From Flavobacterium ranwuense (GTDB lineage: Bacteria; Bacteroidota; Bacteroidia; Flavobacteriales; Flavobacteriaceae): a stretch of 64,000 nucleotides of DNA. The notes beneath the pieces were generated by a model that did not search any database, was not told the DNA's origin, and was given only the letters and a program-made list of their open reading frames with translations. Made by a program: the position numbers and the translations under genes. Location: the NCBI RefSeq assembly GCF_004349315.1, contig NZ_SMLH01000002.1:62001-126000 (forward strand), given 5' to 3'. Positions 10,118 through 19,640 of this stretch are shown piece after piece (the first letter of the stretch is position 1; every line of letters starts with the position of its first letter).

Positions 10118-10519
10118 TTAGTTGATTTTAGAAATGAGTTTGCATAGCGTATCTAATTTTTGAGCAGTAATTGGCTTCATTATATAATCTTTTATCACAT
10201 CATATTTTTTCGCCATTTCTATATCTGCAGGGTCGATTGAAGAGGTCATGATAAAAATTGAAATTTCTTTTTTTATGGGTAAATGAATAAATTCATCCAA
10301 GAACTGCCATCCATCCATTACGGGCATATTTAAATCAAGTAAAATGGCATCAGGTAGAATTTCACTATCGTTCCAATTTTCTTTTAATTTATCAATTGCG
10401 AATTGAGCATTGTTAAAAGATTCGATTTCTTCACAGAACTTGTTTTTAGAGATGAGAATACTCATCAATTTCACAGTTAATTTATCATCATCAATGATGT
10501 AGGTTAATTTATTTTTCAT
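10118..10519 (-). CDS. Single-domain response regulator
   Basis: A 133-residue CheY-like receiver with no output domain. The acidic pocket is DDD at 10-12, the phospho-acceptor is Asp62 in LLDLNMPVMDGW, the Thr/Ser switch is MTSS near 91-94 and the Lys is in IMKPI. Its start overlaps the end of the PAS kinase gene by 11 bases, so the two are translationally coupled. The pair is likely a phosphorelay, with this protein acting by protein-protein contact. The type is the Rcp1-like receiver (long alpha4 loop, SSIDPADIEMAKKYDVI) common in Bacteroidota. Confidence 0.92.
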   Translation of the reverse strand: MKNKLTYIIDDDKLTVKLMSILISKNKFCEEIESFNNAQFAIDKLKENWNDSEILPDAILLDLNMPVMDGWQFLDEFIHLPIKKEISIFIMTSSIDPADIEMAKKYDVIKDYIMKPITAQKLDTLCKLISKIN

Positions 10520-12338
10520 TCAAATAAATTTTAAAATTTGACCCAAGACCTTCTTCGCTTTCTACTTCAATTTTTCCATTCATGGCTTCGAGCTGGTTTT
10601 TGGTTATAAATAATCCAATTCCTTTTGCATCTTCGTTGCCGTGAAAGGTTTTATTCATTCCAAAAAGTTTATGCCCATTTTTTTTCAAATCAATGCCTAA
10701 GCCATTGTCTCTAAAGTTTATAACGGTGTAGTTGTCTATGATTTCGTAACCAATATCTAAAGTGGCTTTCCGTTTTGGAGATTTATACTTAATGGCATTT
10801 GTGAATAAATTCAGCAAAATACTATCTAAGTAAGCCGGAATTGCATTAACAACCAGATCTTCTGGGATTGTATGTGTAATTGTTATTTGGCTGTCTTTAA
10901 TGGCCAAACTCAAAGCCATTCTTGTTTTTTCGATTTCACTTTTTAACGGAATCTTAGTCTTTTCAATATTTGTTTTTTGCTGAATGGTTATAATTTCATT
11001 CAAATATTCGATTGTTTCTGACAGTTTCTCTGTTCCTTCTTTAAATAAATCAAAATAGGAAAGCTTTTCAGTAATATCATCTGTATTTTCAATCACATCC
11101 ACTACCATTGATAAATTACTGGTGTGTGAGCGTATGTTATGAGAGACTATGTGAGTGAAATTGTACAGTTTATTGTTTTGACAACTGGTTACATCTAATA
11201 ATTTTTTAAGTTCAAATTCTTTTTCGATTCTTTGAGTTACGTTTCTGCCGACACCAATAAAATTAATTAAATTGTTATTACTGTCAAAAACGGTAGTTAT
11301 ATTTAGTTCAAACCAATACTTCTCTTTGTTTTTATTATAATTTAGTATTGTAATTTTTATACTTTCTTTATTTTTAATTGCTTTTCTCATTAATGCTGTA
11401 GCACTTAAATCAGTTTCGGGGCCTTTGGATAAATAGCCAGGTTTTTGTCCTATTATGTTCTCCATATTTAAACCGGTAAGATCTAAATAGGCTTGATTTG
11501 CCCATACCGCTTCTCCTTTTTTATTTGCAATTACAATGGTGTCCGTAGTTTCGGAAGCTGCAAGAGATAATAAATTCAATTTAGCATCAACATTCTTCCT
11601 TTCACTTATATCTCTAATGAAACAAACCAAATACGTTATGTTATCGACCTGAAATTTTTTCCCGGAGGCCACTTCCACAGGAATGATTTTTCCGTCTTTT
11701 CTTTGAATATTAGTTTCGTTAATAATATAATCATCCTTAGCTAAGTGATTGACGAGAAAAGCCCCAACTTTTCGTCTGTATTTAACTGGAAATAAGTGAG
11801 AATTATGCCAACCAACCAATTCTGAGTTGTCATATCCGGTAAGTTCCGAAGATCTCGAATTGCAACTGGTTACAATTCCATTAGAGGAGTCAATGATAAA
11901 AATAGCGTCATTGGCACTAGTAAAAATGGAGGAAAATTTCTCTACGCTTAACTGCAATTCATTGATTAAATTCTGCTCTTTTGTGATGTCTTGAAATGTG
12001 CCCAATAAATTCATGGGTTTTCCGTCAATAACTTCTATCTGACATATAAATTCGATATACTTGATGTTATTTTTAGCAGTAGTAATCTGAAATTTATCAT
12101 CAAATGAAATCCCTTCGTAGGTTGCTCTTTCGATAAGGAATTTTATCCGATCTCTATTTTCGCCCTCTGTATAAAAATTAATACCATTTTCAATAACAGG
12201 TTCAAAATCTTCAGGAACTTCAAGAATAGATTTTGTGACAGCATCCCAATATACATCATCGGTTTGCAGGTTCAATTTCCAGATTCCAATTTTAGCTGAC
12301 TGCGCAGCCTTGAAATAAAGTTCAAGCTTATCTGTCAT
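10509..12338 (-). CDS. Cytoplasmic PAS-domain sensor histidine kinase
   Basis: A 609-residue soluble kinase without membrane segments. Three PAS modules lie in tandem: about 5-120 (with PAC-like end GTFQDITKEQ), 130-250 (FTSANDAIFIID to CFIRDISERK) and 255-375 (ASETTDTIVIANKKG to GVGRNVTQRIEK). The dimerisation/phospho-acceptor helix is HIVSHNIRSH with the likely acceptor His400. The ATPase domain has the N box LLNLFTNAIKY, the G1 box DNGLGID and the G2 box KGIGLFITKNQ. It overlaps the receiver gene downstream by 11 bases and probably phosphorylates that protein. The signal is unknown; a PAS stack without membrane segments suggests sensing of an internal redox, ligand or light cue. Confidence 0.92.
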   Translation of the reverse strand: MTDKLELYFKAAQSAKIGIWKLNLQTDDVYWDAVTKSILEVPEDFEPVIENGINFYTEGENRDRIKFLIERATYEGISFDDKFQITTAKNNIKYIEFICQIEVIDGKPMNLLGTFQDITKEQNLINELQLSVEKFSSIFTSANDAIFIIDSSNGIVTSCNSRSSELTGYDNSELVGWHNSHLFPVKYRRKVGAFLVNHLAKDDYIINETNIQRKDGKIIPVEVASGKKFQVDNITYLVCFIRDISERKNVDAKLNLLSLAASETTDTIVIANKKGEAVWANQAYLDLTGLNMENIIGQKPGYLSKGPETDLSATALMRKAIKNKESIKITILNYNKNKEKYWFELNITTVFDSNNNLINFIGVGRNVTQRIEKEFELKKLLDVTSCQNNKLYNFTHIVSHNIRSHTSNLSMVVDVIENTDDITEKLSYFDLFKEGTEKLSETIEYLNEIITIQQKTNIEKTKIPLKSEIEKTRMALSLAIKDSQITITHTIPEDLVVNAIPAYLDSILLNLFTNAIKYKSPKRKATLDIGYEIIDNYTVINFRDNGLGIDLKKNGHKLFGMNKTFHGNEDAKGIGLFITKNQLEAMNGKIEVESEEGLGSNFKIYLNEK

Positions 12339-12730
12339 TTGTAGGGTTTAAATATTTTAATCGTCTTGGGGACAACCAAATATAAAGTTTATATCTTGGC
12401 GTTAGTGTTTTTTAATATAAAAAAACTGATATTTATGATTTTATTCTTCTTGAATTATGCTTAATTCACTTTTAATCAGTCGTTTGTGTGGTTTTTATTT
12501 TAAGCTTAAAACCCGGTTTTTGTCTAATAATTAAATAGTTACGTTTTTTATCGAATTTTTATTCCTTTTTGGTTCTTATCGGATAAAAATAATTTTGACT
12601 TTGAATATAAAAATGGTAACCGGGATACTTTTATGCTTCTAATTATGCAGTACTTTGAAAGCATATTTTTAAAAAGGAATAACCTTCAACGGCTTAATTT
12701 ATTGTAATTTTGTATTAAATCCTTTTTCAA
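12339..12730. promoter_or_regulatory. Divergent intergenic region (392 bp) with two candidate -7 boxes
   Basis: This AT-rich gap separates the PAS kinase (leftward) from the kinase-fold gene (rightward). On the minus strand TATATTTG (12384-12377) fits a -7 box about 39 bases before the PAS kinase start. On the plus strand TAATTTTG (12705-12712) lies 18 bases before the ATG at 12731. Neither has a clear TTTG -33 element at the right distance. I see no RNA gene or repeat in the rest of the gap. Confidence 0.4.
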
Positions 12731-13798
12731 ATGAGTAGTGAGCCAGTAATGCTTTTTAAAAAACCTTCGTATCCAATAAACAAATCACTGTTGGAGTACT
12801 TAGAACGTTTTGACCGTTTGTCAAAAGTTTCTATTTTTTACGATGATTTATTGCGCTTTTCAGGATCTGTGACCGTTTATGATAAAAATGATGAGGACAC
12901 TTTATGGATTAGAGTGTATTATAATGAATTTGAAAGGCAAGAAATTGATTTGAATCTAAAAAAAATCTATTCGTTGTTGCATTCTGATGGTAATCTGGGA
13001 ATTCTTAAATTTTTGAATGTGGATTCCATTGATTACTGCACTTTTGGAAACTCGAAACCTTTTCGAATAAAAGTCAGAAACATACTGAATGATAATTACA
13101 CTCATTTTTATATCAAGAAAGCAGATGCTTCCCGTATTTACGGACTAGAATTGGAACATATTTTATCTCCGGATAAAATAAATTTTTTAGTGTATAATGA
13201 CACTTTAATAGAGGAACACATCATGGGGATTCCTGGCGATATTTTTATAAAAACACTTTTGACAGATTGTACTGAAACTGAAAAATCACAAATTGCAAAA
13301 GAGTTTGTGAAATTCAACGAGCGTTGCATGATACGATTATTGGGCGATATGCGTTCCTATAATTATGTGATTGTTCCTACACATGATTTTGACCATGTTG
13401 TTTATAAAATACGCGCTATTGACTTTGACCAACAATGTTATGAAGGAAATTTTAAAGTCTATAGACCTCAATTTTTCAAAGAAAATTATCCAATGGTAAA
13501 ATTGGTTAAAGACAAACTTCAAAACAGTTCAATCGAGCAATACAAAGATGAGGAAAGAGCGGTTCTTGCCAAAAGAATCCATTCTGCCGAAAATCGTATT
13601 AAAAGATTATTGCAAATTATGGGGGATGATGTTATCGCTCCAGAGGAACATTTGAAGCAATTGCAATTAGAATTATATCGTTACACAAATGATTTGAATT
13701 TTAAAAAAGCAAAATCTATGGGGAATATCATGAGTGCTGCTTTTGAATTCATTACGAGAAACTTTAAGAATACAAATTTATTTAAAACGGGATTTTAA
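12731..13798 (+). CDS. Kinase-fold protein of unknown function
   Basis: A 355-residue soluble protein I cannot assign to a named family. Its central part has the key residues of the protein-kinase/aminoglycoside-phosphotransferase fold in the right order: a candidate ATP-binding Lys in YIKKA (127-131), a helix-C Glu in LELEH (139-143), a hinge-like stretch LIEEHIMGIPGD, a catalytic loop GDMRSYN (205-211, Asp206 and Asn211 five apart) and a metal-binding IDFD (230-233). Residues 1-115 are a separate N-terminal region; 265-355 are mainly helical and charged. It is transcribed away from the PAS kinase; the lipoprotein gene follows after 36 bases. The substrate could be a protein, a small molecule or nothing (pseudokinase). 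The fold call is my inference from motifs. Confidence 0.6.
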   Translation: MSSEPVMLFKKPSYPINKSLLEYLERFDRLSKVSIFYDDLLRFSGSVTVYDKNDEDTLWIRVYYNEFERQEIDLNLKKIYSLLHSDGNLGILKFLNVDSIDYCTFGNSKPFRIKVRNILNDNYTHFYIKKADASRIYGLELEHILSPDKINFLVYNDTLIEEHIMGIPGDIFIKTLLTDCTETEKSQIAKEFVKFNERCMIRLLGDMRSYNYVIVPTHDFDHVVYKIRAIDFDQQCYEGNFKVYRPQFFKENYPMVKLVKDKLQNSSIEQYKDEERAVLAKRIHSAENRIKRLLQIMGDDVIAPEEHLKQLQLELYRYTNDLNFKKAKSMGNIMSAAFEFITRNFKNTNLFKTGF

Positions 13799-13834
13799 TC
13801 TTTTTATAAATTTATAGTTTACATTAATTCAACT

Positions 13835-14713
13835 ATGAGAAACTACATTTTCATCTTATCTGCTTTTACTTTTCTTTCTTGTCAACCAGATTCGGGTACT
13901 TTAACAACGGTTTATTCGTTGCCTAAAAAGCTAAAAGAAGTTTCAGGAATTACCTATTCATCTAAAAGCAATTTGCTTTGGACAGTGGAAGACAGCGGTA
14001 ATGCGAATGAAATTTATGGACTGAATTTTGAAAATGGCAAAATTGAAAAAACAATAACCATCGAAAATACGGAGAATGTCGATTGGGAAGATATCACAAA
14101 AGACAAAGATGGGAATCTATATATTGGTGATTTCGGAAACAATGATAATGAAAGAAAGGATTTAAGGATTTATAAAATCGATAAAAAATCCTTAGCAGCT
14201 GAAAGTGTAATTCCAGCGTATGAAATTTCATTTGCGTATCCGGAACAAAAAGATTTCCCTCCCAAAAAAACAGAAATGTTCTATGATGTCGAAGGTTTTT
14301 TTGAGTTTAAAAATAATTTCTATCTCTTCACTAAAAACCGAAGTAAAGGTTTTGACGGGACCGCTTTTTTATACAAAATTCCAAATACGGCAGGTTTTCA
14401 TCAAGCGGTTTTAATGGGAGAATTTAAAACTTGTGACAATTACAATCATTGCGCAATTACAAGCGCTGCCATAAGCCCTGATGAGTCCAAAGTTGCTGTT
14501 TTAACCCATGATAAGATATTTTTATTCGAAAGTTTCGGAGGTGATAATTTTCTGAATGGAATAAAAACTACCCTCGAACTAAACCATTTTTCCCAAAAAG
14601 AAGCCGCTTCTTTTATTGATAATGACAGAATTTTTATAGCTGATGAAAAAGTCAAAAGTGTAGGAGGAAATGTTTATGATGTAAGTGTCAAAAAACTAAA
14701 ATCCAAATCCTAA
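13835..14713 (+). CDS. Lipoprotein with beta-propeller-like fold
   Basis: A 292-residue protein with a lipoprotein signal peptide (MRNYIFILSAFTFLSC, lipidated Cys16). The mature part has repeated strand motifs such as VSGITYSSKSNLLWTVEDSG, DWEDITKDKDGNLYIGDFGN and FYDVEGFFEFKNNFYLFTKN. This pattern resembles SdiA-regulated/phytase-like beta-propeller proteins of Bacteroidota; no catalytic site is evident. The gene follows the kinase-fold gene by 36 bases in the same direction and overlaps the end of the convergent phosphatase-barrel gene by 18 bases. It should sit in the outer membrane or face the periplasm. Binding partner unknown. Confidence 0.7.
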   Translation: MRNYIFILSAFTFLSCQPDSGTLTTVYSLPKKLKEVSGITYSSKSNLLWTVEDSGNANEIYGLNFENGKIEKTITIENTENVDWEDITKDKDGNLYIGDFGNNDNERKDLRIYKIDKKSLAAESVIPAYEISFAYPEQKDFPPKKTEMFYDVEGFFEFKNNFYLFTKNRSKGFDGTAFLYKIPNTAGFHQAVLMGEFKTCDNYNHCAITSAAISPDESKVAVLTHDKIFLFESFGGDNFLNGIKTTLELNHFSQKEAASFIDNDRIFIADEKVKSVGGNVYDVSVKKLKSKS

Positions 14714-17700
14714 ACCAAAAGCAATTCGGGCTTCTTCATCGGTAGTTTTAAAATAGGTGATTCTGGCCGTAACTACATTCAAACCGTTCAGCCATAATCC
14801 GCCACCAAAAGATTGATGCCATTTATCTGAATTCTCGTCTTTTTGCCAAACTCTTCCATAATCAAAACCACCTAAAATACCGTAGGTCATAGGCAAGACA
14901 CTTCTTCTGATTTTTCCTAAATTCCAACGTATATCACTACTTTGATAGAAGGATTGATTGCCTAAAAAGCGCTCGTTTCTAAAGCCTCTTAAGTCATAAT
15001 CACCACCCAAAGTTGCTCCTTGATAAAATTCGAAATTGTTATTCAATAATACTTTTGCTTTCAAAATAGTTGCTAAAACTATTTTGCCATTTGCATCAAT
15101 TTTATGGTTAAAATTAATTTTGCTTTCTAATGAAGGAAAATTTCTTTTGGCGTCGTTCAAATTCATTTTCCAATTCCCAGCGATAGAAAAACCCATCCCC
15201 ATGGAAGGAAAAGATGGAATATCATAATTTTCAAAACTATATTTAAGTGTTGCTCCCGCAAATTGCTGACTGTCAAAAACGCCAGGATTTACGATTCCGG
15301 GAATATTTATAAATCGATTATTGGTTTCTTCCACGCTGATTTGCTCAAATGAAGTTTGGAAATGTAGTGTGCTTCCATATTTCCCCACTTTTTTGATGGA
15401 TGGTAAAACTTTCAACATTCGGATGCGCACGCGATTGTAATCCATTCCGAAAGTTTCGTCATTATTTGCAGTTTCATTTCCGGCACCAAAATAATTAATT
15501 GTAAAATTCGGACTCGTGAATTGGCTTTCTAAATCTAAATCCCATTTGACAATTGACTTCGGGAAATGCGCATTGTAAACCAATTCATATCCATCTGTGG
15601 CAAAAAAGTAATTTGCTTTCAAAATGTGTTTTTGCGTATATGGATTTTGATTGAATTTATTGATGGTATAGTTTGTAATAAAACCTATTTTGACACCATC
15701 ATCAGGATTATAACCAATATTTGGTAATCCTGAAAAAACATTGTATTTCGGTTTTTCATAATCATAATGACTGGCCTCATAGTCATCGGACAAAATAACT
15801 CTGGTTTTTGAATCTAAAACGTAGGTGTTACTTTTTGATTTAAAATCATGAATTTTTACCTTTTTTCCGTTTTCTACAGTATACGAATCTTCGTTTTGTC
15901 CTCCAATTAATCGAATGTTTATGTCTGATTTTGAGTTTCCTTTTACTTCAAAAATATCATCTTCATCCAATCCGTAAATCCAGATATTTTTTGTTTTTCC
16001 GGCAACAAAATCTTTTGTGTACAACAATTCATCGCCTTCGTTTTTGGATCGGTATACTTCGATCCCAATATTATTTTTTGTTGTCTGGTGGATTATAAAT
16101 TTGTCCTTTTTATCGGTACCAACAATCAGAACTGTTTTTTGTAACACATTATAATAGTCAGAAGCATAGCGTTGCAATTGTGTTTTTCGTACTTTTAATT
16201 TGCGCTTTATAGCTTCTATAGTTTTATCCTGAACTTCTTTTGGCAGATTATCAAAGGCGCTGTCTATTGCACTATCCGAAAGGTTTTCCTGAATGTATTT
16301 GGCTTGTTGTAACCAATCGTTTTCATTGGCAGTTTTTAGAAAAGCAAGATCCAAAGGATAAGGTTCGCGATTCAGCCATTTTACATTTTTAATTTTCTCA
16401 TTAAAGGTTTGCATGTGACGCAATGCAGGCATATTCATCAAAAGAGAAAGGAATGTTCCATCATATTTTGTGAATGCTTGGTCACGATCTCTTGGAATCG
16501 GTTTGTAAATTATCTTTTTGCCTACTTTATATTCTCCCCAACGCCATTGATCTTGATGTCTGTCCCAATCGCCAATGAGCATGTCAAATAAGCGTGCTTT
16601 GATGTATTCACTTTCATCAATATTATACTTTTCATCTTTGTGAAGATTCTTAAATAAATCTTCCGTACTGATTATCGCGCTAGGACTCCCAAAGCTTTTT
16701 ACGTCAATTTGGCTGTCAGTAGGCCGTTCTTCCACCATATACAATTCATCCCCAAAATTTGCATTATAATCTTTTAGAGCTTTATGTTTAGGGATATAGT
16801 ACAATACAGGATTTGTATGTGAAACCCCAATTTTTTCGGCCAAATTTCCAATAGCAAAAGGAGTATAAGGATGTGAAGTGGTATAGAAATCAAATAAAAA
16901 ATTCTCTGCATACGTATCTTCAAATTCGTTTTCGATAAATTGGTCTTTAAAAGCCACAGCTTGCAGAAAACGAGAAGCGCTTTTTTTCAAGGCGCGCATT
17001 ACATATTCTTTTCCGTTTTTGTCAACAATTTGCAATGATTTGGACTGATGTCCACCACCGGCACGTTTCGGTTTTAAACCTCCAAAAAGAGTGTCAATCG
17101 TAGTGGTTTTTACTTCTATCGGCAAGCTGTAATACTTTCGATAATGGTTCCCGAAAAGGAATTTATAAAACCTGTTTTTATCCGTTTGTTTTTCTGAATA
17201 GATAGTTGCAGTGGTAGTTTTTGCAAATGAAGTTGAAAAGTTCTTAGTGCTAAAATCGTCTTTTTTAGCTACTATAAATTGTTCAAAAATCAGTTTTTCT
17301 TTGTTGTTTTCCTTCCCGTAAAAAGAAACTTTTGCGGCTCCATTTTCATAAACAGATAATCTTGCATACCCATTTCCACCATAAGAAAAATCATTGGGGT
17401 TAACGGCTTTTGCAGCCTCTGATTTTGATCCGGCTCCACTTACAATTTGCTTGATGTTATCTTTTTCAATGTATTGTAAATTATGGTCATGGCCCGAAAC
17501 TACTATGACATTATTCTGACTCTGCAATAGTGTTTTTATGCGTTTAATAAAATGAGTGTAGTGTTTATTTTGAATGTCTTGCGGGCTTATTCCAGATGTT
17601 TTTCGGATGAGGTTGATAACAGAACCTATGACAGGAAGTGGAATCTTTTGTTCTAATGGGAATAGTTGTTTTTCCAATGAAAATTGACCGCCGTGTGTTC

Positions 17701-18430
17701 CATAGCTCATTAACGGATGATGAAGCGCCAGAATTATTGTTTTCTCCTGATTTTTATTCAGAATATCTTCTAGCTCATAAAAAAAAGCGTCTCTTGATTT
17801 TATCGTGCAATCATCGTTTATGGTTGGACTTTTATCCCAATCTTCCAGAAACCATTGGCTGTCTATAGTAATCAGTGTTAGATTTTTATTGATTTCTAAA
17901 TCATCAATCCCACAGCTTTTTCTGGGTAAGAATGATTTTTTATCATTTAAATATTCCGTTACAAACTTTGCTTGGCGTACTAAACCTTTTATTCCACTGT
18001 ACCAATCATGATTTCCAGGAATAAAAATGGTTTTGCCTTTGAAGTTTTTAGATAGCTTTAGTTGATTTGTCAGCTTATTTTCGGCAATAATTCGCTCATT
18101 TGGATGGTCAGTATTAGGGAGTCCCTTTGGATAAATATTATCGCCAAGAAATAAAAGAGTCGTATTGTTGTTTGCTTTTATTAATCGATCTTCCAGTAAA
18201 CCAATTGTTTGTTGCGCTTTTTCTTCATTGGCGTTTCCGGCATCGCCAATTAAATAAAAAGTATGTGCAATTTTTGAGCTGTCTGTTTCGTTTTGTACTA
18301 CTGGATTTTTGATTTCTTTACCAAATTGGGCGTGATGTGTTGCACATGATTGAAAAATCAAGGCTGAAACAAATAACATAAAAGTCACTTTCTTCGAGGT
18401 AATAAAACAATTATCCGAAAACAATTTCAT
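14696..18430 (-). CDS. Lipoprotein fusion: calcineurin-like phosphatase, kinase-like region, Omp85-type beta-barrel
   Basis: A 1244-residue envelope protein. The N-terminal signal ends in a possible lipidation site (FQSC, Cys29). Residues about 56-400 are a calcineurin-like metallophosphoesterase with all motifs: GDAGN (Asp63), FLGDN (Asp97-Asn98), GNHDW (Asn140-His141), LHHPLMSYG and GHDH (314-316). Residues about 430-660 carry motifs of a HipA/FAM20-like kinase fold: Lys482 in VMRALKK, a Glu-rich helix near 500, GDWDRHQDQW (Asp621, Arg624, His625) and PRDRDQAF (Asp648, Asp650). From about 900 to the end is a D15/Omp85-type barrel, with the hallmark YDLRGFRNERFLG and a terminal Phe. Families like this are usually annotated only as metallophosphoesterase. 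Phosphatase and barrel are secure; the kinase-like part is inference. Confidence 0.85.
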   Translation of the reverse strand: MKLFSDNCFITSKKVTFMLFVSALIFQSCATHHAQFGKEIKNPVVQNETDSSKIAHTFYLIGDAGNANEEKAQQTIGLLEDRLIKANNNTTLLFLGDNIYPKGLPNTDHPNERIIAENKLTNQLKLSKNFKGKTIFIPGNHDWYSGIKGLVRQAKFVTEYLNDKKSFLPRKSCGIDDLEINKNLTLITIDSQWFLEDWDKSPTINDDCTIKSRDAFFYELEDILNKNQEKTIILALHHPLMSYGTHGGQFSLEKQLFPLEQKIPLPVIGSVINLIRKTSGISPQDIQNKHYTHFIKRIKTLLQSQNNVIVVSGHDHNLQYIEKDNIKQIVSGAGSKSEAAKAVNPNDFSYGGNGYARLSVYENGAAKVSFYGKENNKEKLIFEQFIVAKKDDFSTKNFSTSFAKTTTATIYSEKQTDKNRFYKFLFGNHYRKYYSLPIEVKTTTIDTLFGGLKPKRAGGGHQSKSLQIVDKNGKEYVMRALKKSASRFLQAVAFKDQFIENEFEDTYAENFLFDFYTTSHPYTPFAIGNLAEKIGVSHTNPVLYYIPKHKALKDYNANFGDELYMVEERPTDSQIDVKSFGSPSAIISTEDLFKNLHKDEKYNIDESEYIKARLFDMLIGDWDRHQDQWRWGEYKVGKKIIYKPIPRDRDQAFTKYDGTFLSLLMNMPALRHMQTFNEKIKNVKWLNREPYPLDLAFLKTANENDWLQQAKYIQENLSDSAIDSAFDNLPKEVQDKTIEAIKRKLKVRKTQLQRYASDYYNVLQKTVLIVGTDKKDKFIIHQTTKNNIGIEVYRSKNEGDELLYTKDFVAGKTKNIWIYGLDEDDIFEVKGNSKSDINIRLIGGQNEDSYTVENGKKVKIHDFKSKSNTYVLDSKTRVILSDDYEASHYDYEKPKYNVFSGLPNIGYNPDDGVKIGFITNYTINKFNQNPYTQKHILKANYFFATDGYELVYNAHFPKSIVKWDLDLESQFTSPNFTINYFGAGNETANNDETFGMDYNRVRIRMLKVLPSIKKVGKYGSTLHFQTSFEQISVEETNNRFINIPGIVNPGVFDSQQFAGATLKYSFENYDIPSFPSMGMGFSIAGNWKMNLNDAKRNFPSLESKINFNHKIDANGKIVLATILKAKVLLNNNFEFYQGATLGGDYDLRGFRNERFLGNQSFYQSSDIRWNLGKIRRSVLPMTYGILGGFDYGRVWQKDENSDKWHQSFGGGLWLNGLNVVTARITYFKTTDEEARIAFGLGFGF

Positions 18431-18455
18431 AATTTAGTAGTATAAAAATTTATTT

Positions 18456-19640
18456 ATGACTCTTATCGATCAAGCCCAAGATTTTGTTTTTAATTTACTC
18501 AAAGATAAACTTTCTGTTTTATATACCTATCATAATTTTAATCATACACTTGGCGTAGTTGATGCAGTTAATACACTGTCCGACAGTGAAAATTTAAATC
18601 CTACTGACAAAGAAATGCTAGTAATCGCAGCTTGGTTTCACGATACCGGATATATAAACGGTTGTGCAAACCACGAAGATTTCAGTAGTGTTATTGCAGC
18701 CGATTTTTTAAAAGAAAAAGGAAAATCGGATGATTATATAAAGAAAGTTACTGGCTTAATCAAAGCAACTATGAAGGATAGTGTACCTCAAACCCTTTTA
18801 GAAAAAATAATAAAAGACGCCGATTACTACCATCTTTTTAGCGAAGATTATGCTTTGGCTTGTGAATTTTTGAGAACAGAATGGGAAAACACAGAACAGA
18901 AATCATTTACGGATAAAGATTGGGCGATAGAAAACAAGGACTTTTTAGTAAGTAAGCATCATTTTTATACGGATTATGCTTTAAAAAATTGGCAGCCCTC
19001 AAAGGAAAAAAATATTAACAAAGTACAGAAAAAAATTAAAAAAATTGAAGTAGAAGCGAAAGAAAAGCTAGAAAAAGAAATCAAAAAAAGAGAGAAAGAA
19101 GAAAAACCAGAACGGGGTATAGATACTTTGTTTAGGGTAACATTAAATAATCACACGCGTTTGAGTGGAATTGCCGACAGTAAAGCCAATATTTTACTTT
19201 CTGTAAATGCGATTATCATTTCTATTGCACTATCTACGATTATTCCAAAATTAGACAGTCCAAAAAATGCTCATTTGGTTATTCCTGTTTTTGTCATGTT
19301 AATTTCTAGTGTAATTACCATCATTTTTGCTATACTTTCTACACGTCCAAAAGTGACTAAGGGGGTTTTTACGAAACAAGACATTGAAGATAAAAAAGTG
19401 AACCTGCTTTTCTTTGGAAACTTTTATAAAATGCCTTTGGAGGATTATGAATGGGCTATGAATGAGATGATGAAAGACAGAGAATATCTGTATAATTCGA
19501 TGATTAAAGATTTATATTTTCTGGGATTGGTTCTGGAAAAAAAATACAGACTGTTGCGAATTGCCTATAATCTTTTTATGATAGGAATAGTTCTGTCGGT
19601 TATTGCTTTTGTAATTGCTTTCAAAATGGTTGGTGTTTAG
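18456..19640 (+). CDS. HD-domain protein with C-terminal PycTM (Pycsar-effector-type) membrane domain
   Basis: A 394-residue protein. Residues about 20-130 are an HD phosphohydrolase domain with metal ligands in HNFNH (His30), FHDTGY (His62-Asp63) and KDADYYHL (Asp121). Residues 186-218 form a Lys/Glu-rich coiled coil. The C-terminal half matches the PycTM/DUF5706 domain: RLSGIADSKANILLSVNA (235-252) leading into membrane helices at about 245-264 and 274-294, with a third at 371-389. PycTM proteins are known effectors of Pycsar antiphage systems, where cCMP or cUMP triggers membrane damage. No nucleotide cyclase is adjacent, so this may be an orphan effector or a housekeeping nucleotide-responsive protein. 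It is divergent from the phosphatase-barrel gene (25-base gap) and ends overlapping the GAF gene by 4 bases. Confidence 0.82.
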   Translation: MTLIDQAQDFVFNLLKDKLSVLYTYHNFNHTLGVVDAVNTLSDSENLNPTDKEMLVIAAWFHDTGYINGCANHEDFSSVIAADFLKEKGKSDDYIKKVTGLIKATMKDSVPQTLLEKIIKDADYYHLFSEDYALACEFLRTEWENTEQKSFTDKDWAIENKDFLVSKHHFYTDYALKNWQPSKEKNINKVQKKIKKIEVEAKEKLEKEIKKREKEEKPERGIDTLFRVTLNNHTRLSGIADSKANILLSVNAIIISIALSTIIPKLDSPKNAHLVIPVFVMLISSVITIIFAILSTRPKVTKGVFTKQDIEDKKVNLLFFGNFYKMPLEDYEWAMNEMMKDREYLYNSMIKDLYFLGLVLEKKYRLLRIAYNLFMIGIVLSVIAFVIAFKMVGV

